Shown in pieces: positions 1 through 10,470 of a stretch of DNA of 64,000 nucleotides. The translations under genes and the position numbers were made by a program. The notes under the pieces are model-generated. The model was given only the letters and a program-made list of their open reading frames with translations, was not told where the DNA came from and made no database searches. Within the stretch, counting starts at the first letter, position 1, and the number at the start of each line of letters is the position of its first letter. This DNA comes from Asterochloris sp. CNOR1 (taxonomy: Eukaryota > Chlorophyta > Trebouxiophyceae > Trebouxiales > Trebouxiaceae), in NCBI GenBank assembly GCA_963969365.1, contig OZ017760.1, forward strand, positions 1,922,001 through 1,986,000. The letters run 5' to 3'.

Positions 1-376
1 TCTACATCTGATTAGCACAGTGGGAAAGTGGCCACGTATGTCCCCTGTATTTGATGTGTGCGAGGCTCTTGTTGAGCCTGCCATTGCACCGACCCAGTTT
101 TGCAAGATACCGGTGGGGCTGGATGCCCTGCACAGCGCCATGAGTTAGCCATCCTGGCAGCATCCCTGCTGAATGCAGAGAACATACCACCCATGTGACT
201 CTGCAGCTCTGAAATCTCATGATGTGTCCATGCTGTTTTTGGTTTTATGTCCTCTGGGGCGTTGCCTGCAGGCGATGTTTCAAGCCTGCGGTCTGCCATG
301 CACAGGACTTGGACGCCACCACTGTGCCTTTGATGGCGCTCTGCAGCCAGCAACCCCCTGCCCGCACTGCCTGCAG
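1..376. other. Unresolved 5' flank or intron of the PMS1 gene
   Basis: No exon can be supported here. The segment probably belongs to an intron of the PMS1-like gene whose N-terminal ATPase half lies left of the window. A decayed copy of the next exon edge is visible: the string GCCTGCAGGCGATG occurs near 264-277 and again near 369-382, where it is the acceptor and start of the first exon I can model, a spacing of about 105 bp. Confidence 0.4.
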
Positions 377-3300
377 GCGATGGAGAGCCACGCTCTGCCA
401 AGAGGAAACTCTGGAAACCCCCGGGCATGGAGCGGCCCATACCGCCCTCCCCACCCTCAGCTGCTGCAGGGGCGTCACGCCTGTGGCAGCAGCCGACTTG
501 CCCTCGGCTGCCGCATGTGCCAGCCGTCCAGCTGCACACTGACACAGTGGCTGCTGCACCTGCTGTTGAGGGTGGCCAGCAGCACCATGCTGCTGATGGA
601 GGCGGCAGGCAGCCGCTGGCTACACGCCTGGACGATGCAGCAGGTAGGCTGGCCCCTGCTGCTATGCGCAGCTCAGTGGGCGGCCACAGGCGCTCTGGTT
701 CTGTCTCAGGCAAAAGCAGCGACATCGATGAGGAGGGCAAGGGCTTGGGGCCAAGAGAGCGTGAGTCAGGCAAGCATCTGGCAGCGTGAGGGCTGCAGTC
801 TCAATCCAGGCAGATAGTGGCAACTTTCGTGCTAGCCGGAACTTCTGTGGGGTGGCTGCAGCTGCTGGTGTCAGAGCACACCCTTCCTTGACTGCTCACC
901 CTGAATCTAGAGATTTGCAGCTTGAGTTGCACAGCCGCATGCGCTAGGCCTGACAGCAGGCCAAGCCTGCTCATGCACACTGCGTGCTGCAGGTGAGGCA
1001 GGCGCTTTGGGCTCCTGTGGTGACAGAGCATCCCTGCCCATGGGAGCTGCAGGCTCCTGCGGCAGCCAGCGCCTGCAGCAGCGCCATGATGCCAGCAGCG
1101 GCTCGCAAATGGGCACCCCGGCTGCTGCGGGACCCTCTCAGCAACAAGGGGCAGAGGATGCAGCAGTGCAGGCTGCAGCCGACCAACAGGATGAGGTGAG
1201 GCAGCCCTGCTGCGTCTTGGGAGTGGGCGGGCACAGCTTCAGCTGTGCAACAGGACAGTGTCATACATCAGGGTGCATGACCGGCAAGTGATGCCTCGTA
1301 GGGCTGGTGCCGGCAAGGGCCCACAGCTGGGCACTGGGGCTGCTGTGGGTCTCTCTCTGCATCCGGGGGCAGACAAGGCAGCAGACCAAGCTGCAGCAGA
1401 CCCAACAGGATGAGGTGGGGCCGCTCCACTGCATGTTGAGAGGCATCAGGCACAGGGTCAGCCATGCGAGAGGAGTGCCCCATACATCTGCGTGTGCAGC
1501 CAGCAAGCACAGGTTCCAGGCCTGGCCCATCATGCCAGCGTCGGCCCTTCAGCTGGGCATTGGGGCTGCTGCGGGACCATCTCTGCAGCATGAGGCAGAT
1601 GATGCAGCAGTGCAGGCTGCAGAGGACACAAGCGATGAGGTGAGGCAGCGTTGCCCGTGGGGGAGGCATGGGCCCACTCCAGCTTGACGGCGGGCTCTCT
1701 CTACTGGTGCCAAGCATCTGCATAGCAGCTCGACCCCTGGAGATCTGCCCCAACCAGGGTGTTGCGGAGCTGAACAAACATGCAGTGGCCATTAGCAAAG
1801 CACCAACGTTGCGCCTTGTCATGACATCTTCATCGCTGCAGCTCATGCTCTTCTGCTGCAAAGCGCGCACCATTGTCATGCCCAGTCTTGGCAGCTGACC
1901 TGCCATTGGACCTGTAAAGGCAGTGGTACCTGTGGCGATGGGGGAAACAGGGGCAGTAACAGCTGCAGAGGGCCAACACAGCTGAAGTAACGCTGAGCCC
2001 TGTGCAGGCGGCTGCACTTGACGCCACACCTGAGGGAGGCATGTCTGAGGGGTGGACAACACAGGGAGCCCAATGAGCACCACAAGCTTTGCCCCTTGTG
2101 ACATCGCTGCAGCAGCTGACCTGACCTCTGGCCTTGTGCAGGCGCACCCACTCCAGGCTTCACTTGAGGGGGGGCAGTGGGCTCCACCAGCAGCAGCCGC
2201 AATGGGCTCGGCGGCGGCAGGAGCGGAGGTGCTGCAGGGCGCAGGCACTCAGCAGACAGCCTACCAGGCGCCCCCAGACATGCATGTCTCATGGGACCTG
2301 ACTGTCCTTCGCGAGAGGCTAGCGGCCAGGGCAGGGACTCCTGCAGGGTCGGCGCAGCAGCCAGTGGGCAGCCTGCACGGCCCCTTTCAGGCAGCCTCCC
2401 TACAGGTGAGGGAGCTTGGCAACCTGTCGAGGTGTGGACTCAGACGTATGCAGCCATGGTGCTCAAGACGGTGGCTGTACTAGCTGCTTGCGGCCCCTCG
2501 CTGCTCTGTCTGCACGGCAGCTCTCCTGAAGATACAGCTGACGATGCTGGAGCCCCTAGCCACAAGACTTGCATTGCCAAGATGCCTGGACTAACACTCC
2601 CTGCATGCAGCTCTCACCATTCCCCTGCAAGCCCCTGGCTGCTGCTGCAGAGGCACATGGGCAGTTGTGGCAGCGCTTGCCAGCTGCTGCCTGTTCAAGG
2701 TGCTCTCAGCAACCCAGCGCCTTGTCTACAGGGTGGGCCTCCTGCAGCTCCTGCACAGGCTGACTCTGACGAGGCTGCAGCTCCTGCCCAGAGCGCAGAG
2801 AGGGAGCTGGACAGGCTCTTCAAGAAAGCTGACTTTGCCAGCATGGTGGTGGTGGGGCAGTTCAATCTGGGCTTCATTCTAGCCACCCTGGGACAGGTGA
2901 GTCACGATGTGCATTGAGCTGAGCTTGGGTCAGAAGACTGGGCCCTGTGCTGATCTGGCCTGAATTGGCATGTACCGCTTGCGCTGAAAGCAGCCATTTT
3001 CTCTGGGGTGCCTTCCTTTACTTACACAGCTCGAACCAAAAGTCTGCAAAACTTCATCAATCAGCCCGCACTGCCAACTGTGGCGTTTCTATCTGATAAG
3101 CACAACACTGACATGACTAGAACTCCTCCTGCTCTGCCTGCAGGACCTCTTCATAGTTGACCAGCATGCTTCAGATGAAAAGTACAATTACGAGCGCCTG
3201 GCGGCGGGAACCACCCTGAATCGGCAGCCCCTGCTGCACCCAGAGGTGCTGGACCTGAACCCTCACGAGGTCCAGCTGCTCCTGAACAATCAGGAGGTGA

Positions 3301-4193
3301 GTGTAGCACGTCTGAAACCAGTACAGAGTAGACTGTTGACCGGACATTGGTAGCTCGCCTGATGCACACGCTGCCCTGCGTGGCTTGGAGCAGCGCCTGC
3401 TTCTGAAGTGCAACTGCTGATCGTCTGTTCCCTAGGTGAGTGCCGAGGCTCTGCATATGGCAGCAGTGCGAGGCCGCATCAACATGACCATGCTTTGCTG
3501 CTGGTGCAGGTGCTGTCACAGAATGGCTTTGAGGTGCAGCAGCGGCCAGACGGGCAGCTGCAGATGACAGCAGTGGGGGTCAGCAAGAACATCACCTTTG
3601 GCAGCGGCGAGGTGTTGGAACTTGCGGGGCTGCTGCAGGATGCCACTGCCTCAGTGAAAGCGGGAAGCAAGGTGTCGCGCCTCCGGCCTGCCAGGCAAGT
3701 CCGATGACCTCTTACAATCATGCCTGTTGGTGGCCGCCTGAGTTGGGCTATTGGGCATGGCACATTTGGGCCTGCTTGACGCCACCAAGTCGTTGGCCTG
3801 CCCAGATGGAGATCAGCTGGCAATGCTTGGGGTGTGCATCCTGCAGCACAGAGCATGCGGCGAAACCCTTCTGGAGCAGCCAGCTGTTCGAGATGCCAGA
3901 GAATGGAGAATCTGTGGCCACTTCAGTACCCTGCATGTCAGCCAAAGCCCTTGACACTCACTCTAGGCTTGTTCAGGTGCCTCTAAACAGCAGCACGACT
4001 CCAGCTGCTGCGCTGCAGGGTGCGTGCCATGCTGGCCAGTCGTGCATGCCGGAGCAGTATCATGATTGGCAAGGCACTGGACAAGGCAGCCATGACGCGC
4101 ATCCTGCAGCACCTGTCAGAGCTGGAGTCCCCCTGGAACTGCCCACATGGGCGTCCCACCATGAGGCACCTTGCAGTCTTGCCCGCGCAGTAA
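377..4193 (+). CDS. PMS1: PMS1-type MutL homolog, DNA mismatch repair endonuclease (3' part)
   Basis: C-terminal part of the eukaryotic MutLalpha subunit (PMS1 of yeast and plants, PMS2 of animals), which nicks DNA during mismatch repair in the nucleus. Exons modelled with matching phases: 377-760, 993-1195, 2142-2405, 2732-2896, 3144-3296, 3510-3694, 4019-4193, giving 508 residues here. The first three encode a low-complexity linker. Then come the dimerisation motif GQFNLGFIL, the metal-binding endonuclease motif [12 protein letters not shown] (matches DQHAx2Ex4E), the SRACR block and the zinc-site motif [10 protein letters not shown], followed by TAA at 4191. All catalytic motifs of this half are intact. 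The GHKL ATPase half is outside the window. The 3694/4019 intron uses a GC donor (AG/GCAAGT) and joining it restores [15 protein letters not shown]. Family assignment is secure; the linker exons are less certain. Confidence 0.9.
1111..1645 (+). repeat. Three tandem ~220 bp units carrying an exon end
   Basis: Related blocks start at 1111, 1329 and 1555 (spacings 218 and 226). Each begins GGGCAYY, runs through a GCTGCTG-rich stretch and ends with a GATGAG/GTGRGG donor-like site near 1196, 1415 and 1640. The first is used in the exon model 993-1195; the others look like decayed copies in the following intron. Confidence 0.75.
3695..3700 (+). other. GC-AG intron donor in PMS1
   Basis: The exon ends in CCAG and the intron begins GCAAGT, the consensus for the minor GC-AG class. 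The phase-2 join to 4019 rebuilds a conserved arginine and the reading frame of a highly conserved motif, so the site is well supported. Confidence 0.8.
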
Positions 4194-4698
4194 CCATGGC
4201 CTGTTGGGAGATATGTCATTCCAAGTTTTGCAAATTGCGCCCCTGATCCAGTAAGCTTGCAACATTTCTCAGGATAAAGGAGCAGGAGCGCAGCCTGCCT
4301 GTCTGTCAGGCAGCCGTGGCTGCAACAATAAACAACCTCACAGCGCATCTAAATGCAAGGACAGAGGCGGTGTCTGTTGCTGACTTGCTTTTCCATTCAA
4401 TTCAAGCTCATTGGCAATTGCTGCCACAGAGTAATTTGTCTGGTCACGCCGTTCAACAGTTTTCAAAGGTGTGCCTTGTAGGGAAGGAAGTCCTGGGACA
4501 TGTCACGATGCTGCTCACACAGGTAGACATATGCCCAGCTTACTCTCACATGAGGCCTGCTCCATTTTGTTGCGGGGTTAGCGTCAACCGCTGACACTCA
4601 ACAGCTGCCATGCAGTTTGCACACTGAAAACGCCGTGCACTCGAGTCACAAAGGGCCATTCAGTTGGGACTCATGCTGCAACTAAGGCGAAGAGGGTA
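4194..4698. other. Convergent intergenic region
   Basis: Lies between the PMS1 stop (4191-4193) and the ADCK2 stop (4699-4701), which face each other. It holds the two 3' untranslated regions. No coding signal, repeat or RNA gene is seen. Confidence 0.6.
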
Positions 4699-7600
4699 TC
4701 AGCTGTAGAGCCTGCCCTGGCCACGCCCAGTCAGGCTGTGCTGGAGAAAGAGGGGGGTGGCCGCATCCATGATGTTCACGCGGGGGTCCAGGGAGGTGGC
4801 AAAGCCCACAATGACACACACGCCCAGCACAAGAGCGGCGTAGCTGCTGTCAATGCTGATCTCGTGGCGGCGTGCCAGGCGCAGCACCTGCTTCAGGACC
4901 TGCACAGAAAGGGAGTAGCAGACCTGCTGGCCTTGGAACACTGTCCTGGGAGTGGGCTGCCTGTGATGCATCGACGGCAACCACAGGGTGTCTGGTGTGC
5001 TTTTTGCGGGTGCATTGTGTTGCGGAGCCCAATGCTGGATGAGGTATGCTTTGAACAGCCGGCTAACTACCAGCAAGCCCCCTCATTCTAGCACCCTGAA
5101 AAGATAGGAATACGCTACCTTGTCCACGTCAATGCCATCAGGCCCATGGATGTTGCAGCAGTCTGCAAACAGTGCCTCCATGTCGTCGGTGAAGGCTGCC
5201 GCACCGGCCATGTTGGAGTGGCCCCCCATGTGCAGCATGTGGTGGGCGGCCCTGCGCCCATTGCCGCCCGCAATCATGTGCAGGAAGGAGATGAAGTGGT
5301 GGCGCACCTGCAGCAGCAGCGATGAGACAGGTGAAGTGGAAGGGTGCAACAGCAAAATGCTGATGAGAACTGCATATGATGACATTGTAGTGCACCATTG
5401 GTTTAGGGCACGCCGCTTGCAGGCACTCCCTCCCTGCCAGAACAGCTTGGTGATCCCTAAGACTGTCCTGAGCTGTCACATGCTAATCCACTCTAGGGCA
5501 TGCACACATCCCTCAGGCCAGGGCAACATGCAGCTGTCATGCGCCCACACCCGTCTCAAGGGCAAGCGCTTCAGCACAGCCTCAGGCCAGCACATGACAT
5601 GAGCTGCACCCGACTTGCAGCCACAGAACCCCTTCACACAAAGCCATCACATTTCAAGTGGTCAGTGACCTTGGGGGTGAGCTCCTCTGCCAGACCAAAG
5701 TCCAACAGGATGAGCTGCAGCTGGGCCTTGACCTCCTCCACTGACTTGCCAGCAGTCTCCACGTGGTCACTCTGCAGCATTACATTGCTATGTGGTTAGT
5801 CAGCTGGAGACACATAGTGCTATGAGTGGCCCTGTGTTGATCGTGCTCATCACCCGTAACTGCCAGCTGACCAGACCCTGCTTGCCACAGCTCACAGGAA
5901 AGGGCAGCAGTTGCCAAGTGGTCACACTACAGCAGAGTCGCTGAGTGGGAGTTGTACTGCAAACTGTTAGGTTGCTGGGCTGTTTCTGCTGCCTGAATAC
6001 TGGCATCTACCACAGCTTGAGTGCTTGTGGAAGGCGGAAAAGGGGGTGCATGCCGCTGAAGATGCCACATCTGGTGCATGAGCAAGTGAAGCACTGGACT
6101 TGACGACAAGCCAGATCCTTTCATGGAAGCACAGTGTATGCAACAGGAATCAGTTCGGACAGACTGAGCGCTCACCCCTCTGACCCTGACAAGGATGTTG
6201 CCAGGGTGCAGGTCAGTGTGCACAAAGTTGTCTGCCAGGAGCATCTTCAGGTAGGTGTCCACTCCCAGCGCCACAATCTGGGTGTTGATGGCCTGGGGAC
6301 TCCGAATGTACTTGGCCACTGAGTCCCCTGCAGGGGACAGCCATCAGGAGCGGTCAGAGTGGCAGCCATGAGTCAACCAGAAGGCGGGGATGCTTAGGTC
6401 CTTGGACACCAGTTTAGAGGCACGTTCTGGCTTCGACTTCTGGGTAACTTCGACGACCAGCCTGGCCATCTACTGCTGAAGCCAGGATGTCTGGTCCTGT
6501 GACAATGCCCTGGGCAAGAGGCCTTCCCTCCTGTGCTCTGATCCATACGCTTAAGTAAAGCGCCGAGAACAAGCCTGGTCAAGCATGGCTGGAGCAGTGC
6601 CCCACCCTGCTCAAAGTTCCTGGCTAGCCATGAGCTGACTGATTCTGTCGGCTTGGGGGTCTCCACATTTTCTGTTCAAAGTCTCCAGGACAGCAATGCT
6701 GGCAGACAGAGCGCGAGTCCATGCACTGCCTCTGCTTGGCTCCATCACCCAGTAGACTGTGTAACCCACCTGGCTCAAAGGTCTCAATGAGGACAGCCTC
6801 CGTCTCGAGTCCAGGGAAGGGGAAGGGGGGCGACACCCTGTGGCGGATCTTGGAGAAGTTGTTGTAGAAGCGCCGCAGGTGGGCTGCTTCCACCCGCAGG
6901 TCTGCCTGAGCCGTCATGGTGTGGGAGAACTGGGACACTGACTCCTTCAGGCTGAGGCCACGCAGGGCACGCACCCGGGCTGTTGCAGCCGCCAGCGGCT
7001 TGAGCAGCTGCAGGACAGGGATTTGTGCATGTCAGGCATTGTTAGGCCGCAAAAGAATGAAGGTGGCAGCTAGCGATGACGTCAGCGCCTCCAGTCAAGG
7101 TGTACATTTGGCGGTGTGGACGAAGACGCGGAGAGGCTCAAGGCATATGCGAGGAGGCTGATGGCTGCCAGCGGCTTGCACGGCCAGAGCAGGAGAGGAC
7201 ATTGGAGTCTGGAGGGTGCTGCGTCCTCGAGGATGCACAAGCAGGCTGTTGCATTTTGACGGGGGCGTCAGCAGCTGCAAGTGGCTCTGGTAGGAGAGCT
7301 GTCAGGGTGAGGGGAGCTGCCAGGCCAGCCTGGCACATTGCAGTGTCAGTATGGCGAGGAGCATGCCGAGGACCGGTGGGAAAGACCTTGTCTCATGAAA
7401 GCCCTTCTCTTATCTGTGGAAGGTGGCTGCGAGCTTCACCATAAAGACGGGTTCTGCATCAAGGCCAGGACACATAGGAGCCTCACCTGAGAGTTTGGAT
7501 GATGCTCTTACAACATAAGGCAGGCACTGGTGCCCATCAAGAGTTAGACCAGCAGTTAGGCACCCGCAAAAGTCTCCTGGAACAAAGGGCGAGCATGACG

Positions 7601-10146
7601 CCCATGCTGTGCATCCACCAGGCTCATGCTGCAAGCCAAAGAAGAATGCGGCTGTTACAGCCGCAGGCCCAGATGTCACATATCAATGTCCATGTTGCTG
7701 TCTGCCCTGAGACCCAGGCTGTGCAGGGCTGACCTGAAAGTCCTGGTGAATCTGCTCCGCTACCCCAGGGTGCCTGATCTTCACAGCCACCTGTCGCCGC
7801 TGCCCATCAATTGTCATGATGGCCACATGCACCTGCACGGCATCAGAAACAGATCAGTAGTAGCCAGCAAGATGCGAGCGTCATACGCACCCAAAACATG
7901 CTGCTTGATGCGTTTTGGCAATAGGAAGTGGGCGGCCTGAATAAGCCTTGGGGGCAACGCACAGGTTGAGGCCAGTGGCCCAACTTCATTACTCAGGAAC
8001 CACAGATGACAATGCTCACCTGAGCAATGCTGCCGGAGGCCAGCGGCTTCTCGTCGATGCTCTCAAACATCGCCTCCACAGAGCAGTCGAAGGCGTCCTC
8101 AATCGCCCTCTTGCTCTCAGCCCAGGAGTGGGTGGGGGCAGCATCGTGCAGCTCTGACAGGACGTCACAAAAGTCCTGCACCAGTCACAGAGCGGTCGTG
8201 CCTCAGAGGTGCGGGTGTCAGCAGTCCAGAGCGGTCTCTCAGACTGGGAGGCAGCAGCACCAACATATAGCTTCAACAGGTTGCTGCAGAAGGTCCGGCC
8301 CAGGCCTGAGGCTGGGGTACCAAAATTTTGACAAAACCAGCCAGATTGGTGAGGTTTGCTGACAGGCGCACAAGCAGACCCTGCTCACTTTGGGGAAGAT
8401 GTCTTCGCGTGTCGCACTCCACTGCCCCCACTTGATGAAGGCTGCCCCGCTGCCCTTGCACCCGCTGAGCAGCAGCTTGAAGGCGGCCACCCGCAGCCTG
8501 GAGGCTGCTCCTCGCCCTTCCACCAGCTCCACATCACCTGGCAGGAGATGAAACAGCTTGCCAGCAGCACCTAGGAGGGCAGGCATCCAGACAGACTATG
8601 CCCTTTCACTGCCTCCACTACACCTGGTAGCAGGGATGGCAGATTCAACATGCCAGCAGCAGCTGTGAGGGCAGACAACCAAAGGACAATTCTGCTCCAT
8701 GCCCCCCATTGTCAGGTAGCCTGGCAGCACAAAAGGCCACATTGCACATGCCAGCACCTCCATTGGCAGGCTCTCACTGGGCAGCAGCTGCTCCCTGGCC
8801 CTCTGCCAGGCAGAGCCCCAGCCTGCACTCTATCGCAAGGCCAGTGGGACCCCAAGATTGAGTGCAGCACTGGAATGCTCTGCCAAGAGTGCTAGCAGTA
8901 GAGCCTCCAAATTTAAGGCCCATATGTCCCTGCAGCAGCAACCTCAGAGCAAACCAGAAACACAAGAATGTCAAACAGCTTCACACCTCTCCCAGTAGAG
9001 CTGGCAGCATCAGCAGAGCCCAGCTCCTTGCCACGCCCTTCAAGAGCAGCCTCGCCCAGCACCTGAGCCTCCTGAGCAATGGCCTGCACAGGCGCATGAC
9101 ATTGTTCAAGACAAGTAACTGTGGCCAATGGGCATACAGAGACCTTTGCAGCCTTGCAGCGCTTGGTTCATTTCAAGAAAGGCCTGCACAGGCATGATGG
9201 TCAGCGTGCACAATCAGAGGCAGTGGCTGTGGCTGTGCCAGAGCCATCAGCAGCAGACGGGCTGCTTGCTGCCAGAGATCTCTCCATTTGCAGGTTACCT
9301 GCACTGTAGCAGCTATTCACGGCTGCTGACTTGAGGCTGGCGCCGCATGCAATGCAACACACACTTCTGGCAGCTCACATAAAATTTCCCCTCAGCTAGT
9401 GCATGCTGCCCACGAAGGGACCTCAAAAGGGCTGCTGCGAAGCATTCAGCACCACAGTCTCAGGCAACGGCACATGCACATTTTAAAGTGTCACTCACAT
9501 GCTGCGGGGCGCTGCCCCAGGGCACCGCCATCTCAAGCAACGGCACATGCACATGTCGCTCACACATTGCGGGGGTGTGCGTCTTGCTGCCTTTCGTCGT
9601 CTAGAGGCAGAGGCCCAGGCACCTCTCCCAGCAAATGCCAACATCAGGCAGCTGACTTGGCTTCTGGCGGCTGTTCAGCATCATATGGCCTTTCCAGGCA
9701 TGCTATCACAGCAAATTTGTCCAAACAGGACGCCTTGGGGACTCATCCAGGTCTCACTGCCATCCCAAACCAATCTCAAATGACAGGAACTCTTACATGC
9801 TTGGGGGCTGCGCCACAGCACCACAACCTTAAGCAAGTCCGCATGCATGCAGGGCATTGTGACTCACATGCTGTGGGGGTGTGCGGCTTGCGCCTGCTGC
9901 TGGCCTTGGCACAGCGGCTTGCCGCCTCTCCCCTGCCCCAGCTACCTGGGCCAGCAGCAGCAGCATGGGCCCCAGCAGCAGGAAGGGGAGGAACACGGTG
10001 AGCAGCACGATTGCCCGCCGTGCCAGCTGGACGCGGTCTGCCATTGTCAGCGGGGCTGGGCCGCCTGCAGCATGGTCCCCTTGACCAAACAGTGCCGGCG
10101 GGCCTGCTGCCGGGCGCTGCCGCTGGGGTGCGCCAGCACCCGCAGG
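4699..10146 (-). CDS. ADCK2: ADCK2-type ABC1/UbiB atypical kinase
   Basis: Member of the ABC1/ADCK/UbiB family; ADCK2 relatives are mitochondrial and linked to lipid and coenzyme Q metabolism. Exons (approximate, minus strand): 10146-9868 with a long hydrophobic segment (FLPFLLLGPMLLLLAQ), 9091-8989, 8573-8393 with the family motif KxGQ (FIKWGQWSATREDIFP), 8178-8024 with the loop LASGSIAQ, 7835-7735 with the invariant lysine (VAVKIRHPGV), 7013-6770, 6332-6175 with the catalytic HTDLHPGNILV, 5786-5671 with the metal-binding LLDFGLAEEL, 5308-5121 and 4902-4699. Phases fit at each junction. The G in the normally alanine-rich loop and FIKxGQWxxTR point to ADCK2 rather than COQ8. Whether translation starts here or far upstream is open; see the adjoining 10471-15303 entry. 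Confidence 0.88.
7014..7734 (-). other. Long intron of ADCK2 (about 720 bp)
   Basis: Joins the AVKIRHP exon to the exon beginning LLKPLAAATARV. It contains short open frames on both strands but none with family resemblance or a splice phase that fits. Nothing else is seen in it. Confidence 0.5.
9490..9640 (-). repeat. Decayed copies of an ADCK2 exon end (with donor)
   Basis: The 3' end of the hydrophobic exon lies at about 9868-9925 and ends CCACAGCAT/GTGAGT. Two related segments lie downstream in the intron, near 9565-9630 and 9495-9525. Both keep the GC-rich CCCCGCA-type end followed by a GTGAG-like donor, and the first also keeps about 50 bp of exon-like sequence. Confidence 0.7.
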
Positions 10147-10281
10147 CACCTGCAGGAGCAAGACCATGTCATTGCTGTTCTGGATTGCTGGTGGCCCCAC
10201 TCGCTGCGCTTCATGATCTACATTGAAGACAGCAGCACAGCAACACCCCAACTGTGCTTCACTGCCAGTTGTCACCTGATG

Positions 10282-10304
10282 CCCCCCCCCCCCCCCCCCC
10301 CCCC
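10282..10304. repeat. Homopolymer tract C23 (G23 on the coding strand)
   Basis: Twenty-three consecutive C residues sit in an intron between the exons ending near 10471 and starting near 10146. On the transcribed (minus-sense) RNA this is a G run able to form G-quadruplexes. The exact length may be unreliable because such tracts are hard to sequence. Confidence 0.9.
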
Positions 10305-10470
10305 AGCGGAGGCCCGTCACACAGCATGCTGCTTGCCAGTCGCCCAGGCTTTGCTGGCTGCCACACACAGCAGCACAGCGTCGGACAGGCCAAACCTCCC
10401 ACACATTGCCAGAGCCTACCACTCTGGCCCAAGGCAGGGGCCTCTTGTCAACAGGCAGTCTGCTGCTCAC

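Noticed and set aside
1268-2248. 326-codon open frame on the minus strand
   Set aside because: It is antisense to the PMS1 linker and its tandem units, of Ala/Pro/Ser composition caused by CTG/CAG-rich sequence, with no family motif.
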